A stretch of DNA of 64,000 nt, taken from positions 170,354 through 234,353 of the forward strand of contig JACKAK010000008.1 in the NCBI GenBank assembly GCA_020635115.1, given 5' to 3'. Positions 53,354 through 63,572 of this stretch are shown in pieces; the stretch's first letter is position 1; the number at the start of each line of letters is the position of its first letter. The notes under the pieces were generated by a model. The model made no database searches. It saw nothing but the letters and a program-made list of their open reading frames with translations, and was not told where the DNA came from. Both the position numbers and the translations under genes were made by a program. The DNA is from Halobacteriovoraceae bacterium. Its GTDB lineage: Bacteria > Bdellovibrionota > Bacteriovoracia > Bacteriovoracales > Bacteriovoracaceae.

Positions 53354-54217
53354 ATGAGCACACAAATTACCCTTATTCATCTTTTACTACTTTGGGTTTT
53401 GGCCCTAACAAATTCATGTACAGAAAGTGATAGAACAAATATTACTCCAGACAATGGAGAATATTTTGAAACAACTCATCTTAATAACACTAATAATCAA
53501 TTCTATCTAGAGCTTGTTGAAACTGAAAAAAACCTAGAACAAAACCCTCTTCTTTTGAAAATTGTTGATGTCCATCCTGATGATCATACTAAATTGGTGT
53601 CTTATTATCAAATTGATGAGTCAAGTATAACTCTTGATGAAAACGATTTAAAATACTACATTAGTGCAGCTATTGACTTGGCCAGATATAATCAGCTCCT
53701 AGGCCAATTCCTTTCACTTGGCTATTCAACAACGGAGGGGGATTTCCTCTATTGCGAATATGGACATAAAATAAATTTGAAATCAGAAAAAGCTGCTAAA
53801 TCAATGGCATCCACTAGTATTAGAGACCTTCTAAGCTCATATCTCGAGGAATACTCTCATGGCGAAGACTTTGAAGAAATGTTAGAAGACTCTCATCTTA
53901 GTGAACAATTAATTGTACAATACTACTCTCGTAAAAAATATGTTGGACAACCATTACCGTGGCTTCCGCATAAGCATGAACTTATTCAAAATTTTGAAGA
54001 TAAACTTGTGACATTTAACTCAAATATTGAATCAATTGATAAACTTACACTCTATTTATCAGAGATATCAAAAATTCTAACCGATCAAGTTAAAGAGAAT
54101 GAAACAAAAATCTTAGAGCTTACGAATCTTAGAGATCAACTCCAAAAATTTTCTCTTGAACTTGAAAAAGCACTCAGTCTTTTAAATGGAGAAGATCTCC
54201 GCTCTGAACAAAAATAA
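53354..54217 (+). CDS. Predicted lipoprotein with coiled-coil tail
   Basis: The signal ends in TNSC, a lipobox. Mature residues include an acidic region and, near the C-terminus, a leucine-rich heptad stretch (ILELTNLRDQLQKFSLELEK) likely to form a coiled coil. No family is recognised. It has a good GGGAGT ribosome site and its own terminator. The coil could mediate oligomerisation at the membrane. Confidence 0.5.
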   Translation: MSTQITLIHLLLLWVLALTNSCTESDRTNITPDNGEYFETTHLNNTNNQFYLELVETEKNLEQNPLLLKIVDVHPDDHTKLVSYYQIDESSITLDENDLKYYISAAIDLARYNQLLGQFLSLGYSTTEGDFLYCEYGHKINLKSEKAAKSMASTSIRDLLSSYLEEYSHGEDFEEMLEDSHLSEQLIVQYYSRKKYVGQPLPWLPHKHELIQNFEDKLVTFNSNIESIDKLTLYLSEISKILTDQVKENETKILELTNLRDQLQKFSLELEKALSLLNGEDLRSEQK

Positions 54218-54243
54218 AAAAGACGTCGTAGAGACGTCTTTTT
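54216..54243. terminator. Bidirectional terminator between lipoprotein and subtilase
   Basis: A-run plus AGACGTC (to 54227), loop GTAGA, then GACGTCT and a T-run to 54243. It terminates both converging genes. Confidence 0.88.
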
Positions 54244-54266
54244 AGCTAAACCACACTTTGAATTCT

Positions 54267-55715
54267 CTATTTGAGAACAAACTCACTTTGAAGTGGTAAA
54301 GCAAATGGCGATAAGGGCATTAAAAAATTATTTTTGAAATTAGAAGAAGGTCTATCAGGTACAGTTTCTTTGGCCTGTATAATTGCATCATTTAATGGCA
54401 TACTTTTAGATAATTGTGCTGCACTGATGGCCCGTTTTGGATTGACGATACCACTTGTTTTCACTTTACCGACTAGAAAATCTTTAACATCGACGGTAGA
54501 TTCAATTATCTTCTTAACTTGTCTTGGGGTTAGGGCCGGATTGGCATCATTGATTTGCCCGGCCACATTTGCTACATAAGGAGCGGCCTGAGAAGTCCCA
54601 CTCACTTCGAGGTACTCGTTGCCAGGGACAGAAGATCTAATGGCAACTCCGGGAGCTGCCACATCTACCTGAGTGGCGCCATAATTTGAAAATCTGGCCA
54701 ATGATAAATTTGAAAAAGTAGCAGCAACTGATATTTCATTAGGAGCTATAATATTTGTAGGTGATGTAGGAAACACATCATTATCAGAACTATCATTCCC
54801 AGCAGCAAAGACAAACAATGTTTTAGGGGCCAAATTCATCATTTGTTGTCCATTTTGCATTACCTGTTCCATAAAGTATTTGGTTAGTTCATAGAGATCT
54901 TCGGAAGTTGGTTCTTTTCTCAATGTCATATGAAATATTTGATAAATAAGACCTGCTGCTTGTCTAAAACCTGTACCGAAAGAACCATTGGCCACAACTG
55001 CACCTTGCTTGTGACAGTAGTAAGCAATTTCTTTTAAAATATTCATTTGCTCTACTGCTACTTTTCTAAGTAGGCCTTTGAATATTTTTTTTATGTTTGG
55101 CCCTATGTTTTTGGGTTGATCCTCATCATCGCTTAAACTGCTAATTTCATCAGTGATAAGTGTTTTTTTGAATGGAAGACTATATTTAGAAGCAATTTTT
55201 TGTAGAGATGATTCTTCGTCGTTTCCGCCGGGTAGGTTAACTTCAGTTGGTAATAATTTAATTGCTAAAACTTTTGCTTTTTCAGAATTCATTGAAGTAA
55301 TTCCAGCAACGTGAGTTCCATGCATGAAATTTCCATAGATCGTAAGTTCTTTTATAAATTCTTTTTCTTTAAGTTTTTTCCTCACCCAATCTACTTCTTC
55401 TTTGCTAACAGTTCCGTAATAATTTTTCTTTTGTATTTCAAAGAATTTGAAAACATCAGGTGAAAACGTTCCTAGATACTTATAGTCGATTACCAAATTA
55501 TTGCCTTCAGCAAAATTCCAACCAAAAACATCATCGAGATAACCATTACGATCATCATCAACATTATCAACTGTACTATCTACAGGATTAATCCATGCTT
55601 TAGGTGCAATCATCTCATGTTTCATATCAGTCCCAGAGTCAATGATCGCTAGAATTGCAGCATTTGCTTGTCCGAACATTAGGAAAACCAAAAGTGGTTT
55701 TAAGAACTTTGTCAT
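54267..55715 (-). CDS. Subtilisin-family (S8) serine protease, exported, no propeptide
   Basis: I start at ATG 55715, five bases after GGAGG, and reading directly into a signal peptide (PLLVFLMFGQANAA). The upstream in-frame start at 55778 would hide it. The catalytic triad is D26 (IDSGTD), H132 (MHGTHVAG) and Ser in SGTSQAAP near residue 395, with the oxyanion Asn in AAGNDSSDN. The catalytic Asp lies only about six residues after the predicted cleavage site, so there is no inhibitor prodomain. A charged insert lies near residues 180-225. It degrades extracytoplasmic proteins. Confidence 0.9.
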   Translation of the reverse strand: MTKFLKPLLVFLMFGQANAAILAIIDSGTDMKHEMIAPKAWINPVDSTVDNVDDDRNGYLDDVFGWNFAEGNNLVIDYKYLGTFSPDVFKFFEIQKKNYYGTVSKEEVDWVRKKLKEKEFIKELTIYGNFMHGTHVAGITSMNSEKAKVLAIKLLPTEVNLPGGNDEESSLQKIASKYSLPFKKTLITDEISSLSDDEDQPKNIGPNIKKIFKGLLRKVAVEQMNILKEIAYYCHKQGAVVANGSFGTGFRQAAGLIYQIFHMTLRKEPTSEDLYELTKYFMEQVMQNGQQMMNLAPKTLFVFAAGNDSSDNDVFPTSPTNIIAPNEISVAATFSNLSLARFSNYGATQVDVAAPGVAIRSSVPGNEYLEVSGTSQAAPYVANVAGQINDANPALTPRQVKKIIESTVDVKDFLVGKVKTSGIVNPKRAISAAQLSKSMPLNDAIIQAKETVPDRPSSNFKNNFLMPLSPFALPLQSEFVLK

Positions 55716-55897
55716 GAACGCCTCCAGTGCTATCCCTACGTATTCGACCGTGAATACCTTGTGGGTAAAAGTTCGCATTATTATTCTTATAATCTAATGA
55801 AGCAACGTCAAAAGGAATACTCTATCATTCTCTAACATTATTTTGTATAATTCTAGGATATTATTGAGCGTAATAATCAGCTATTTTTAGGACAAAA

Positions 55898-56833
55898 ATG
55901 AAAGTACTTATCACATGTGAACTACCTGACACTTTAACTGAACTTTTAGATAAGGAACAAATTAACTATGATATTCTTTCAAATTATATAAATGCAGCAG
56001 ATGAATATCAAGCGATGGTTTGTATAAATACTGATCTTATAGATGACACATTTCTATCAACACACAAAAAATTGAAATTGATTGCAAATTATGCTGTTGG
56101 ATATAACAATATAGATCTCATCGCTGCAAAAAAATATGATGTGTTCGTAACGAATACTCCAGATGTTCTTACTACCGCTACGGCCGATTTAGCTTTTACA
56201 TTAATGCTGGCCATAGCAAGAAAAATCCCCGCGGCAATGAATAATGCAAAAAATGGACAATGGAAAAAATGGGAACCACGTGGTTTTTTAGGACAAGATC
56301 TTAGAGGAAAAACATTAGGTATACTTGGTCTTGGAAGAATTGGGCAAAGTTTTGCAAAACTTTGCCGTGATTCTTTTGGAATGAATATTATTTATCACAA
56401 TAGGTCGGCCTCAGCTTATGAATATGAACTGAAAGCTTCAAGAGTTGAATTTGAAGAGCTTTTGAGAGAAAGTGATGTTTTATCTCTGCATTGCCCACTC
56501 ACCAAAGAGACTCATAATATTATCAATGAACGATCTTTTGAGCTGATGAAAAATAATGCCATTCTCATAAATACTTCTCGTGGAGGACTGATTTCTACAG
56601 ATGACTTACTAAAGGCCATTAAAGATAATCAAATATCAGGAGTAGGACTTGATGTAACGATGCCTGAACCACTTGAAGCTAGTCATGAATTGTATAGTTT
56701 TGAAAATGTACTGATTGTCCCACACATTGGTTCAGCAACTCATTTTGCAAGGAGTGAGATGGCCAGAATATGTGCAGATAACATCATTCATTTCTCTAAG
56801 GGAAAGCCACTGATTACTGCAGTTGAAATATAA
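55898..56833 (+). CDS. D-2-hydroxyacid dehydrogenase (glyoxylate/hydroxypyruvate reductase-like)
   Basis: The NAD-binding loop LGLGRIGQSFAKL is followed by NTSRGGLISTDDLL with the conserved Arg, and by VPHIGSATHFARSEMA with the catalytic His. It has 311 residues of the D-isomer-specific 2-hydroxyacid dehydrogenase family. Sequence style is close to glyoxylate or hydroxypyruvate reductases, but substrate is not readable from motifs. It is a single gene. Confidence 0.85.
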   Translation: MKVLITCELPDTLTELLDKEQINYDILSNYINAADEYQAMVCINTDLIDDTFLSTHKKLKLIANYAVGYNNIDLIAAKKYDVFVTNTPDVLTTATADLAFTLMLAIARKIPAAMNNAKNGQWKKWEPRGFLGQDLRGKTLGILGLGRIGQSFAKLCRDSFGMNIIYHNRSASAYEYELKASRVEFEELLRESDVLSLHCPLTKETHNIINERSFELMKNNAILINTSRGGLISTDDLLKAIKDNQISGVGLDVTMPEPLEASHELYSFENVLIVPHIGSATHFARSEMARICADNIIHFSKGKPLITAVEI

Positions 56834-56840
56834 GGAAAAG

Positions 56841-56862
56841 AAGTAGGGCCAAGACCCTACTT
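56841..56862. terminator. Possible weak terminator
   Basis: AAGTAGGG (56841-56848), CCAAGA and CCCTACTT (56855-56862) form an 8-bp stem between converging genes. There is only a poor T-run on either side, so termination would be inefficient. Confidence 0.5.
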
Positions 56863-56869
56863 CAGTAAA

Positions 56870-57334
56870 TTATTTTATTGAAATCGTTCTTTGTGTTTCT
56901 TTGGCCTTCTGACACTTTGAAACTTCGACATGTAGTACGCCATTTTCCATTTTTGCTTCAATTTTTTCTTTATCAATATCATTAGGAAGTTTAATACTTC
57001 GATAAAAATTTCCGTGACCTCGTTCAACTATATGATAATCATTCTTTTTTTCTTCATTGAAGCTCTTTTTTTCTCCTTTGATTGTCAGAATATTATCTTT
57101 TAGATCGATATTGATATCTTCCTTATTGACCCCTGGAAGTTCTGTTTCTAATACATAGGCCGTTTCATTTTCGTGAACATTTAAAGCGGGAGCAAAACCT
57201 TTTTGGAAATTCTCAGTTGTAGGAATTTTCCAATCATTGAAAAACTCATCAAAAAGTGCATTAAATGGATCACGGTACTTTGCTGCATCTTCTCTTTGAA
57301 CAGGTACTCTGTTGTTAGTTCTTAAAATACTCAT
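56870..57334 (-). CDS. Hsp20-family small heat-shock protein
   Basis: The alpha-crystallin domain spans about residues 45-145 (VLETELPGVNKEDI, then NDILTIKGEKK-type strands and FYRSIKLPNDID, followed by AKMENGVLHVEV with the conserved GVL). N-terminal DPFNALFDEFFND and a C-terminal RTISIK complete the layout. It holds unfolded proteins for refolding and has no signal peptide. I see no obvious heat-shock promoter element. Confidence 0.95.
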   Translation of the reverse strand: MSILRTNNRVPVQREDAAKYRDPFNALFDEFFNDWKIPTTENFQKGFAPALNVHENETAYVLETELPGVNKEDINIDLKDNILTIKGEKKSFNEEKKNDYHIVERGHGNFYRSIKLPNDIDKEKIEAKMENGVLHVEVSKCQKAKETQRTISIK

Positions 57335-57407
57335 ACAAAACCTCCGAACAAAATATTAATATTTGCGTGATGATAGTCCTGTGTAAGGCAATGATCAATA
57401 TTTTTTC

Positions 57408-58379
57408 TTATGAAATGAGTTCACAGTCAAACATTTTGGGAAATAAGAAAGGTAAACTCCAACCATTTTTATAGCTAGAATGATAAACAAAAACATTGCC
57501 GTCTAGTTTTGTAAAAACAGGTGTGCGTCTTTTTCCCTTATGTCTTGGCCCTGAGACTATCCTACCCTGCTCTAGATCAGGCAGTTGAATAATTTTTTTT
57601 GCTTCACAGTAGTACTCAATAATCTGTTCATCTGCTGCAAAAATATTCTCTTTCAGAGTAGTTCCACCTATTAAAATTTCATCAGTAATAGATCGATAAA
57701 TGATATTAAAATTCTTACATGTTAAAACAAAAGAGGATTGATCACTTAGACCGCAATTCTTGAATTGAATATAGTTGCCAGGTATAATTTTATTGTGCGA
57801 TAGCTCTGAAGAAGTATGCTCATCTTTGTGCAAAAAATTACTATACGCTCCGGCACAAATAAATTTATAACTGCTTTGATCTAATTCATCCAAACTGCTT
57901 ATAATTTCATTATTAAAACTTAAGTTATGTCCATTTAACAATATATTCTTGTGTATTTTTTGATCTAACCAACTTAAAAACAATTCAGGATAAATTAGAT
58001 AACACTCAGAAATTAAACCTGAAAGGCCAGGAGCGGGAGATTCTCTTAATTCTTCAACTCGACCGTATCTTTTTTCAAATTGGTCGTGTTTATAAAATTT
58101 TGAAAGATAATATTGAGGCACTTGTTCAATTCCGGCCGGTGAATATAATTTAAAAAATTGTACAAACTCTTCAAATGCACTCAATAGAATATCCCCTAAA
58201 GGGGATGTACCATAATTAATAAAGTTATGTGAGACAACAGAGGTTGTCGTAAGTGTACAAGGCATGAAACAGGAATCTGCGCTTTTAACCATAATACTTA
58301 ATCTTTCTCTAGAATGTCCAGATAGATAAAAAAGTGCCAGACGGCCTGCAAACCCATTTCCAAGAATTGTAATCTTCAT
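57408..58379 (-). CDS. FAD-dependent oxidoreductase (DAO type)
   Basis: I start at ATG 58379 (MKITILGNGFAGR), which begins the FAD-binding GxGxxG strand; the frame extends 18 bases further. Family features are the N-terminal Rossmann motif, GGTTLKEN in the middle and GPRHKGKRRTP near the C-terminus, as in glycine/D-amino-acid oxidases and the MnmC-like group. The last Ala/Ser-rich segment (VYHSSYKNGWSLPF) is typical of the FAD adenine contact. It is short for the family (323 residues). The substrate is unknown. Confidence 0.7.
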   Translation of the reverse strand: MKITILGNGFAGRLALFYLSGHSRERLSIMVKSADSCFMPCTLTTTSVVSHNFINYGTSPLGDILLSAFEEFVQFFKLYSPAGIEQVPQYYLSKFYKHDQFEKRYGRVEELRESPAPGLSGLISECYLIYPELFLSWLDQKIHKNILLNGHNLSFNNEIISSLDELDQSSYKFICAGAYSNFLHKDEHTSSELSHNKIIPGNYIQFKNCGLSDQSSFVLTCKNFNIIYRSITDEILIGGTTLKENIFAADEQIIEYYCEAKKIIQLPDLEQGRIVSGPRHKGKRRTPVFTKLDGNVFVYHSSYKNGWSLPFLFPKMFDCELIS

Positions 58380-58462
58380 GAACATCAGAATTAACAATCA
58401 AAATAAACATTGGCAAGTAATTGTAAAAAGGCCAATATGCTCAGTCTAAAATAGGAGCATTC

Positions 58463-60769
58463 ATGTCAAAATTGGATTCAAATGCATTAGTTTATGTATG
58501 TGAACAGACTGGTCTACAGGCCATTCGTGTACAAAATGTCGTAAATCTACTTAAGAATGAGGACTGTACAGTCCCCTTCATTGCCAGATATCGAAAAGAA
58601 GTTACAGGTGATATGGATGAAGTTCAAATTCGAAGCATTGAGGAAAAATACGATGAATTTTTAGAAATCGAAAAACGCCGAAGTTTTGTATTAGAAGCAA
58701 TAAACAAACTTGAACAACTCACACCTGAATTAGAAAAGAAAATAAAATCGGCAAAAACATTACTTGTCATCGAGGATTTATACGCTCCCTATAAAACCAA
58801 AAGAAAAACCAAAGGTATGACGGCCAAAGAAGCAGGTCTTGAAGCGCTTGCCAAAATACTCCTTGCAACAGATTTTCCTATAGAACAAATTTTGGCCGTT
58901 GCACAAGCAAAGTTTTTAAATCCTGATAAAAAAATTACAACGGCCCAAGAAGCAATCGAAGGGGCCTGCGATATAATCACTGAAATGATGGCCCATGATT
59001 CTGAAATTAAAGAAAAACTACGCAATATTTATACTAATGACGCTGTTTTAAAATCAACAAAAAGAAAAGATTCTGAACAAATTAAAGAATTTGAAAAGTT
59101 TAGAGATTATTTCGAATTTGAACAAAAATTAAGCGAATTAAAAAACCCAAAGGCCACTCATCGCTTTTTGGCAATGAGAAGAGGTATGACTCTTAAAATA
59201 CTCAAAGTAGATGTAGTTTATGATCTCGATAAGGCCATCAATTTAATCCTAAATAAATATTTAAAAAGCGGATCTAAAATACAAAATATTATTGAAGAAT
59301 GTTCTAAAAGTGCCTATTCAAAATACATTCACCCATCACTTGACTTAGAATTTAAAACCGAACTGAAAAAAATCGCTGATGATTCGGCCATCAATGTATT
59401 TGGTATCAATTTAAGGCATTTATTACTTCAACCATATCTAGGTGCTAAATGCGTACTAGGAGCAGATCCTGGAGTTAGAACAGGTGTCAAACTAGCTGTT
59501 GTAGATGACACTGGAAAGTTCATTATTGACACTGTGGTTTATCCCCATCCACCACACAATCAAGAACAGGCCTCTGCACAGATTATAGATGCGATCATTG
59601 ATAAATTTCAGATTGAATATGTTGCCATTGGCAATGGTACTTATGGACGTGAAACTCTAGCGTTTATGGAAAAACTTGTACCTGCGATTAGAGATGGAAA
59701 AACGAGGGCAACATTAGTGAATGAAGATGGAGCTAGTATCTATTCTGCTTCTGATATTGCAAGAGAAGAATTTCCAGACAAGGACCCCACTGTAAGAGGG
59801 GCCATCTCTATTGCGAGAAGATTCCAAGACCCACTTGCTGAACTCGTGAAAATAGATCCAAAATCAATTGGAGTTGGACAATATCAACACGATGTAAATC
59901 AATCAAAGTTAAAAAAATCATTAACGAATGTTGTTGAAAGTTGTGTGAACTATGTCGGGGTTGATCTAAATACGGCCAGTGCTCCACTCTTATCGTATAT
60001 CTCAGGTATAGGTCCGTCTGTCGCAAAAAATATTGTTAATCATCGTGAAAAACATGGAATGTTTAGACTAAGAAGTGAGCTTCTTAAAATTGGTCGTTTC
60101 AGTCAAAAAATATTTGAACAATCTGCTGGTTTTCTTAGAATCTACAATGGAGAAAATGCATTAGATCAGACATTTATTCACCCAGAACGCTATTGTGTTT
60201 TGGAAAACTGGTGTTCTCAAAATAGTGTTAAAGTTTCAGAGTTACTAACAGACAGTAATATTCAAAATAAACTTGAAAAAGATAATAAGTTTAAAGAAGA
60301 AGTTGGTGAATATACTTATAAAGATATCATTAAATCATTAAGAGCGCCTGGCCAGGATCCCAGGACAGAATTCAAGTCTACCGATTTTAGAAAAGACGTC
60401 TCGAGTATTGAAGATCTTAAAATTGGGGAATGGTATCCTGGAGTAGTAAACAATATTACTCAATTTGGAGCATTTGTTGATATCGGCGTAAAAGAAAGTG
60501 GACTACTCCATGTCTCACATATGTCGGAACATTTTGTAGATGATCCATTTAAAGAATTAAAAGTTGGTGAACAAGTAAAAGTAAAAATAATCGATATTGA
60601 TTACCCAAGAAAAAGAATTTCCCTTAGCCGAAAAGTTGATAGTGAAGTAACTTATGCAAAAAATGATCATCCTAATCGTAAAACCAGTGGAAAAGGCAAA
60701 AATTTACCGGGGCAAAATGATCAGCTTAAAAATAAAGCATTTGCGGGACTAAAAGACTTACTAAAATAA
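58463..60769 (+). CDS. tex: Tex-family RNA-binding transcription accessory protein
   Basis: The 768-residue protein matches Tex: an N-terminal helical region (VPFIARYRKEVTGDMDE), a YqgF/RuvC-like domain near residue 335 (LGADPGVRTGVKLAVVD), helix-hairpin-helix (YISGIGPSVAKNIVNHR), and a C-terminal S1 domain (GVVNNITQFGAFVDIGV). It associates with RNA and transcription elongation. A basic, disordered tail follows (RKTSGKGKN). Confidence 0.95.
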   Translation: MSKLDSNALVYVCEQTGLQAIRVQNVVNLLKNEDCTVPFIARYRKEVTGDMDEVQIRSIEEKYDEFLEIEKRRSFVLEAINKLEQLTPELEKKIKSAKTLLVIEDLYAPYKTKRKTKGMTAKEAGLEALAKILLATDFPIEQILAVAQAKFLNPDKKITTAQEAIEGACDIITEMMAHDSEIKEKLRNIYTNDAVLKSTKRKDSEQIKEFEKFRDYFEFEQKLSELKNPKATHRFLAMRRGMTLKILKVDVVYDLDKAINLILNKYLKSGSKIQNIIEECSKSAYSKYIHPSLDLEFKTELKKIADDSAINVFGINLRHLLLQPYLGAKCVLGADPGVRTGVKLAVVDDTGKFIIDTVVYPHPPHNQEQASAQIIDAIIDKFQIEYVAIGNGTYGRETLAFMEKLVPAIRDGKTRATLVNEDGASIYSASDIAREEFPDKDPTVRGAISIARRFQDPLAELVKIDPKSIGVGQYQHDVNQSKLKKSLTNVVESCVNYVGVDLNTASAPLLSYISGIGPSVAKNIVNHREKHGMFRLRSELLKIGRFSQKIFEQSAGFLRIYNGENALDQTFIHPERYCVLENWCSQNSVKVSELLTDSNIQNKLEKDNKFKEEVGEYTYKDIIKSLRAPGQDPRTEFKSTDFRKDVSSIEDLKIGEWYPGVVNNITQFGAFVDIGVKESGLLHVSHMSEHFVDDPFKELKVGEQVKVKIIDIDYPRKRISLSRKVDSEVTYAKNDHPNRKTSGKGKNLPGQNDQLKNKAFAGLKDLLK

Positions 60770-60825
60770 TTCCGTAAGATTATTTATATTAAACTTGGAC
60801 TATTTAATTTCCGACAAAATGTCAT

Positions 60826-63408
60826 ATGGTCAATGAAAAGTTTAATACAATATTATTTCATCTCGTAAAATCTTCTGTCATAAATAATGACACTGATTAT
60901 CTTAATAATATTAGAAAAATTTTGAGAATAACTTCTGAGTCCTGTTTTGCTGATAGAGCGAGTTTATGGGTTTTTAATAAAGACACTTCAAAACTTATTT
61001 GTGAAAAACTTTATACAAAAAAAGATGATGATTTTGAAAGTGGACATATCATTTTAAGAAGAGATTGTGAGACCTTTTTTAAAAATTTAGAAGATAAAGA
61101 GATCATCGAATCAGTTCAAGCAAAAGAAAATCCCTTAACAAAATGTCTAGGTGAAGTTTATTTAAAAAAATATAATATTGAGACTCTCTACTCTGTCCCG
61201 ATTCGTGATACAGTTGGACTGGCCGGTGTGTTTCAATTAGAGTTTCATAAGGAAACAACTTTAGATGAAACGGTCGTTGAATACTTTTTGCCATCTATAG
61301 CTAATCTTGCAGGAAAAATATTTGAAAGAAAAAAAGTCGTTGATGAAATTAAATGGTTAAAAAATCATACTCTGGCCGTTAATGAGCATAACCTTGTGAG
61401 TATCACAAATCTACATGGAATAATCACTTATGCAAACCCAAAGTTCTGTGAAGTATCTCAATATAGACCAGAAGAGCTTGTTGGACGAACTCACAGACTT
61501 GTTAATTCAGGATTTCATAACAATCAATTTTTTAAGACGTTGTGGGATACAATCTTAAATGGTGGTATATGGAAGGGTGAAATCTGTAATAAAGCAAAAG
61601 ACGGAACAATGTATTGGGTTGATGCTACAATTTTCGGTATCAAAGATTTTAAAAACGAAATCAAAGAATTTATTGCGATAAGAAACGATATAACGAGAGT
61701 CAAAAAGCAAGAGCAGCTTTTACTAAGAATTTTGGAAGAAAATAAAGTATTAAACAGACTATTAGAACTCGATCATTTTTCTACAAAATCACTTGATCAA
61801 AAAATCGATGAGGCCCTTAATATTATTATTGAACTACCCTGGTTAAACGTACTTCAAAAAGCTGGAGTTTTCTTAGTTGAAAATGGTGCATTAAGACTCT
61901 TTGTCTCCAAAGATCTTGGAGTTCGTATCGAAGAGATGTGTTCGAAAGTAGAAAAAGGGCGTTGCTTGTGTGGGAGAGCTTTCGAGCAAAAACAAATTTT
62001 GCATGCAAGCTGTGTAGATGATAGACATGAAAATAGATTTGATGGGATTGGCCCTCATGGACATTATAATGTGCCGATAATTTCAAAAAATGAAGTGATT
62101 GGAGTTATCGTTTTTTATCTTGAACACGGGCATCAGAAAAAGCAAAGCGAAATCGATTTTTTACAAGCATGTTCTGAAGTATTCTCACAAATTATCAATA
62201 CCCACTATACTGAGCTTGAAGTCTTAAAAACCAGAGATAATGCACTAGTTGCAGAAAAGGCAAAATCCGAATTTCTTGCAAATATGTCTCATGAAATCAG
62301 AACTCCAATGAATGGAGTTTTAGGAATGACTCAACTTTTGCAGGGAACGCCTCTCAATCTCGAACAAAAAGAAATGCTCGATATCATTGAGACGTGTGGT
62401 GATAGTTTGCTCACAATTCTTAATAATATTTTAGATTTTTCTAAGATAGAATCTGGAAAAATGGAGCTTGAGTATATCACTTTCAACCTCAAAAAAACTG
62501 TTGAAGAGGCGGTCTTTTTACACAATGTGAGAGCATCTCAAAAGGGAATTAATCTTTTAACAGAGTATCAAGATGACTTACCTTTAGAATTTGTGGGAGA
62601 TGTCACAAGAATCAGACAAATTCTTGTAAATTTTATCTCTAACGCTATAAAATTTACTGAAAAAGGTTCAGTCACCGTTAAGATTTTTGGAAATGAAGAT
62701 AAAGAAAACAAGAATGTAAAACTTTATATTAATGTCATAGATACAGGTATAGGAATTCCAAAGAATTCACAAAAAAAGCTTTTTAATGCTTTTACGCAAG
62801 CAGATACAAGCATAACGAGAGAATTTGGAGGAACAGGTCTAGGCCTAACAATTTGTTCCAAGCTGGCTGAAATGATGGGTGGAGAAGTAACTTTTGAAAG
62901 TGAACTCGGTAAAGGCTCAAATTTCAAATTTAATGTCACTTTACAAAGAAGTATCAAAGATAAATCTTTTCTTTTTGGAACTGATGGTTTGAAATCTGAA
63001 AAAGAATTTGCACAAATCTTTCCTCATAGTATTTTAATTGTTGAAGATAATGCCATAAACCAAAAGTTAGCAAAAATGATGCTTAAAAAACTTGGTTACG
63101 AATGCAGTATCGTTGAGGATGGTAAGAAAGCATTGGATATAATCACCTCTGATCCAAATAAATTTACACTTGTCTTTATGGATATGCAGATGCCTGTAAT
63201 GGATGGAGTTACGGCCACAAAAGAAATCATTAAAAAGCTTGGAGACAAAGCGCCCACAATTGTCGCTATGACAGCAAATGCTTTCAAAGAAGATAAAGAA
63301 AAATGTTCTTTGGCCGGTATGTCTGATTTCATTGAGAAACCTATAAAAATTGAAAAGCTTACTGAAGTTCTGCAAAACTATTCTCTTAAAGTCAATCATG
63401 CCGTGTAG
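60826..63408 (+). CDS. GAF-PAS-GAF hybrid histidine kinase
   Basis: Order: GAF (1-165), PAS with a PAC region (185-300, ITYANPKFCEVSQY), second GAF (320-465) containing CGRAFEQKQ, HisKA with NMSHEIRTPMNG near residue 489, HATPase (DTGIGIP, then GGTGLGLTI), and a C-terminal receiver near 735-855 with FMDMQMPVMDG and EKPIK. There is no transmembrane helix, so it senses cytoplasmic ligands. The phosphorelay could end in a separate HPt protein, which is not nearby. Confidence 0.93.
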   Translation: MVNEKFNTILFHLVKSSVINNDTDYLNNIRKILRITSESCFADRASLWVFNKDTSKLICEKLYTKKDDDFESGHIILRRDCETFFKNLEDKEIIESVQAKENPLTKCLGEVYLKKYNIETLYSVPIRDTVGLAGVFQLEFHKETTLDETVVEYFLPSIANLAGKIFERKKVVDEIKWLKNHTLAVNEHNLVSITNLHGIITYANPKFCEVSQYRPEELVGRTHRLVNSGFHNNQFFKTLWDTILNGGIWKGEICNKAKDGTMYWVDATIFGIKDFKNEIKEFIAIRNDITRVKKQEQLLLRILEENKVLNRLLELDHFSTKSLDQKIDEALNIIIELPWLNVLQKAGVFLVENGALRLFVSKDLGVRIEEMCSKVEKGRCLCGRAFEQKQILHASCVDDRHENRFDGIGPHGHYNVPIISKNEVIGVIVFYLEHGHQKKQSEIDFLQACSEVFSQIINTHYTELEVLKTRDNALVAEKAKSEFLANMSHEIRTPMNGVLGMTQLLQGTPLNLEQKEMLDIIETCGDSLLTILNNILDFSKIESGKMELEYITFNLKKTVEEAVFLHNVRASQKGINLLTEYQDDLPLEFVGDVTRIRQILVNFISNAIKFTEKGSVTVKIFGNEDKENKNVKLYINVIDTGIGIPKNSQKKLFNAFTQADTSITREFGGTGLGLTICSKLAEMMGGEVTFESELGKGSNFKFNVTLQRSIKDKSFLFGTDGLKSEKEFAQIFPHSILIVEDNAINQKLAKMMLKKLGYECSIVEDGKKALDIITSDPNKFTLVFMDMQMPVMDGVTATKEIIKKLGDKAPTIVAMTANAFKEDKEKCSLAGMSDFIEKPIKIEKLTEVLQNYSLKVNHAV

Positions 63409-63572
63409 TGTACGAATAAACCGTTTTCTTTAGTCAACTAAACAATCATAAAAATAGTATATCATTTAAAAAATATCCACACAGTATGATTTATTCATTA
63501 TAATTATTATTGAATGAAGGTTATTAATGCCAAATCAAACATCTAAAAATTGATCATTATTTTGGGGTATGA

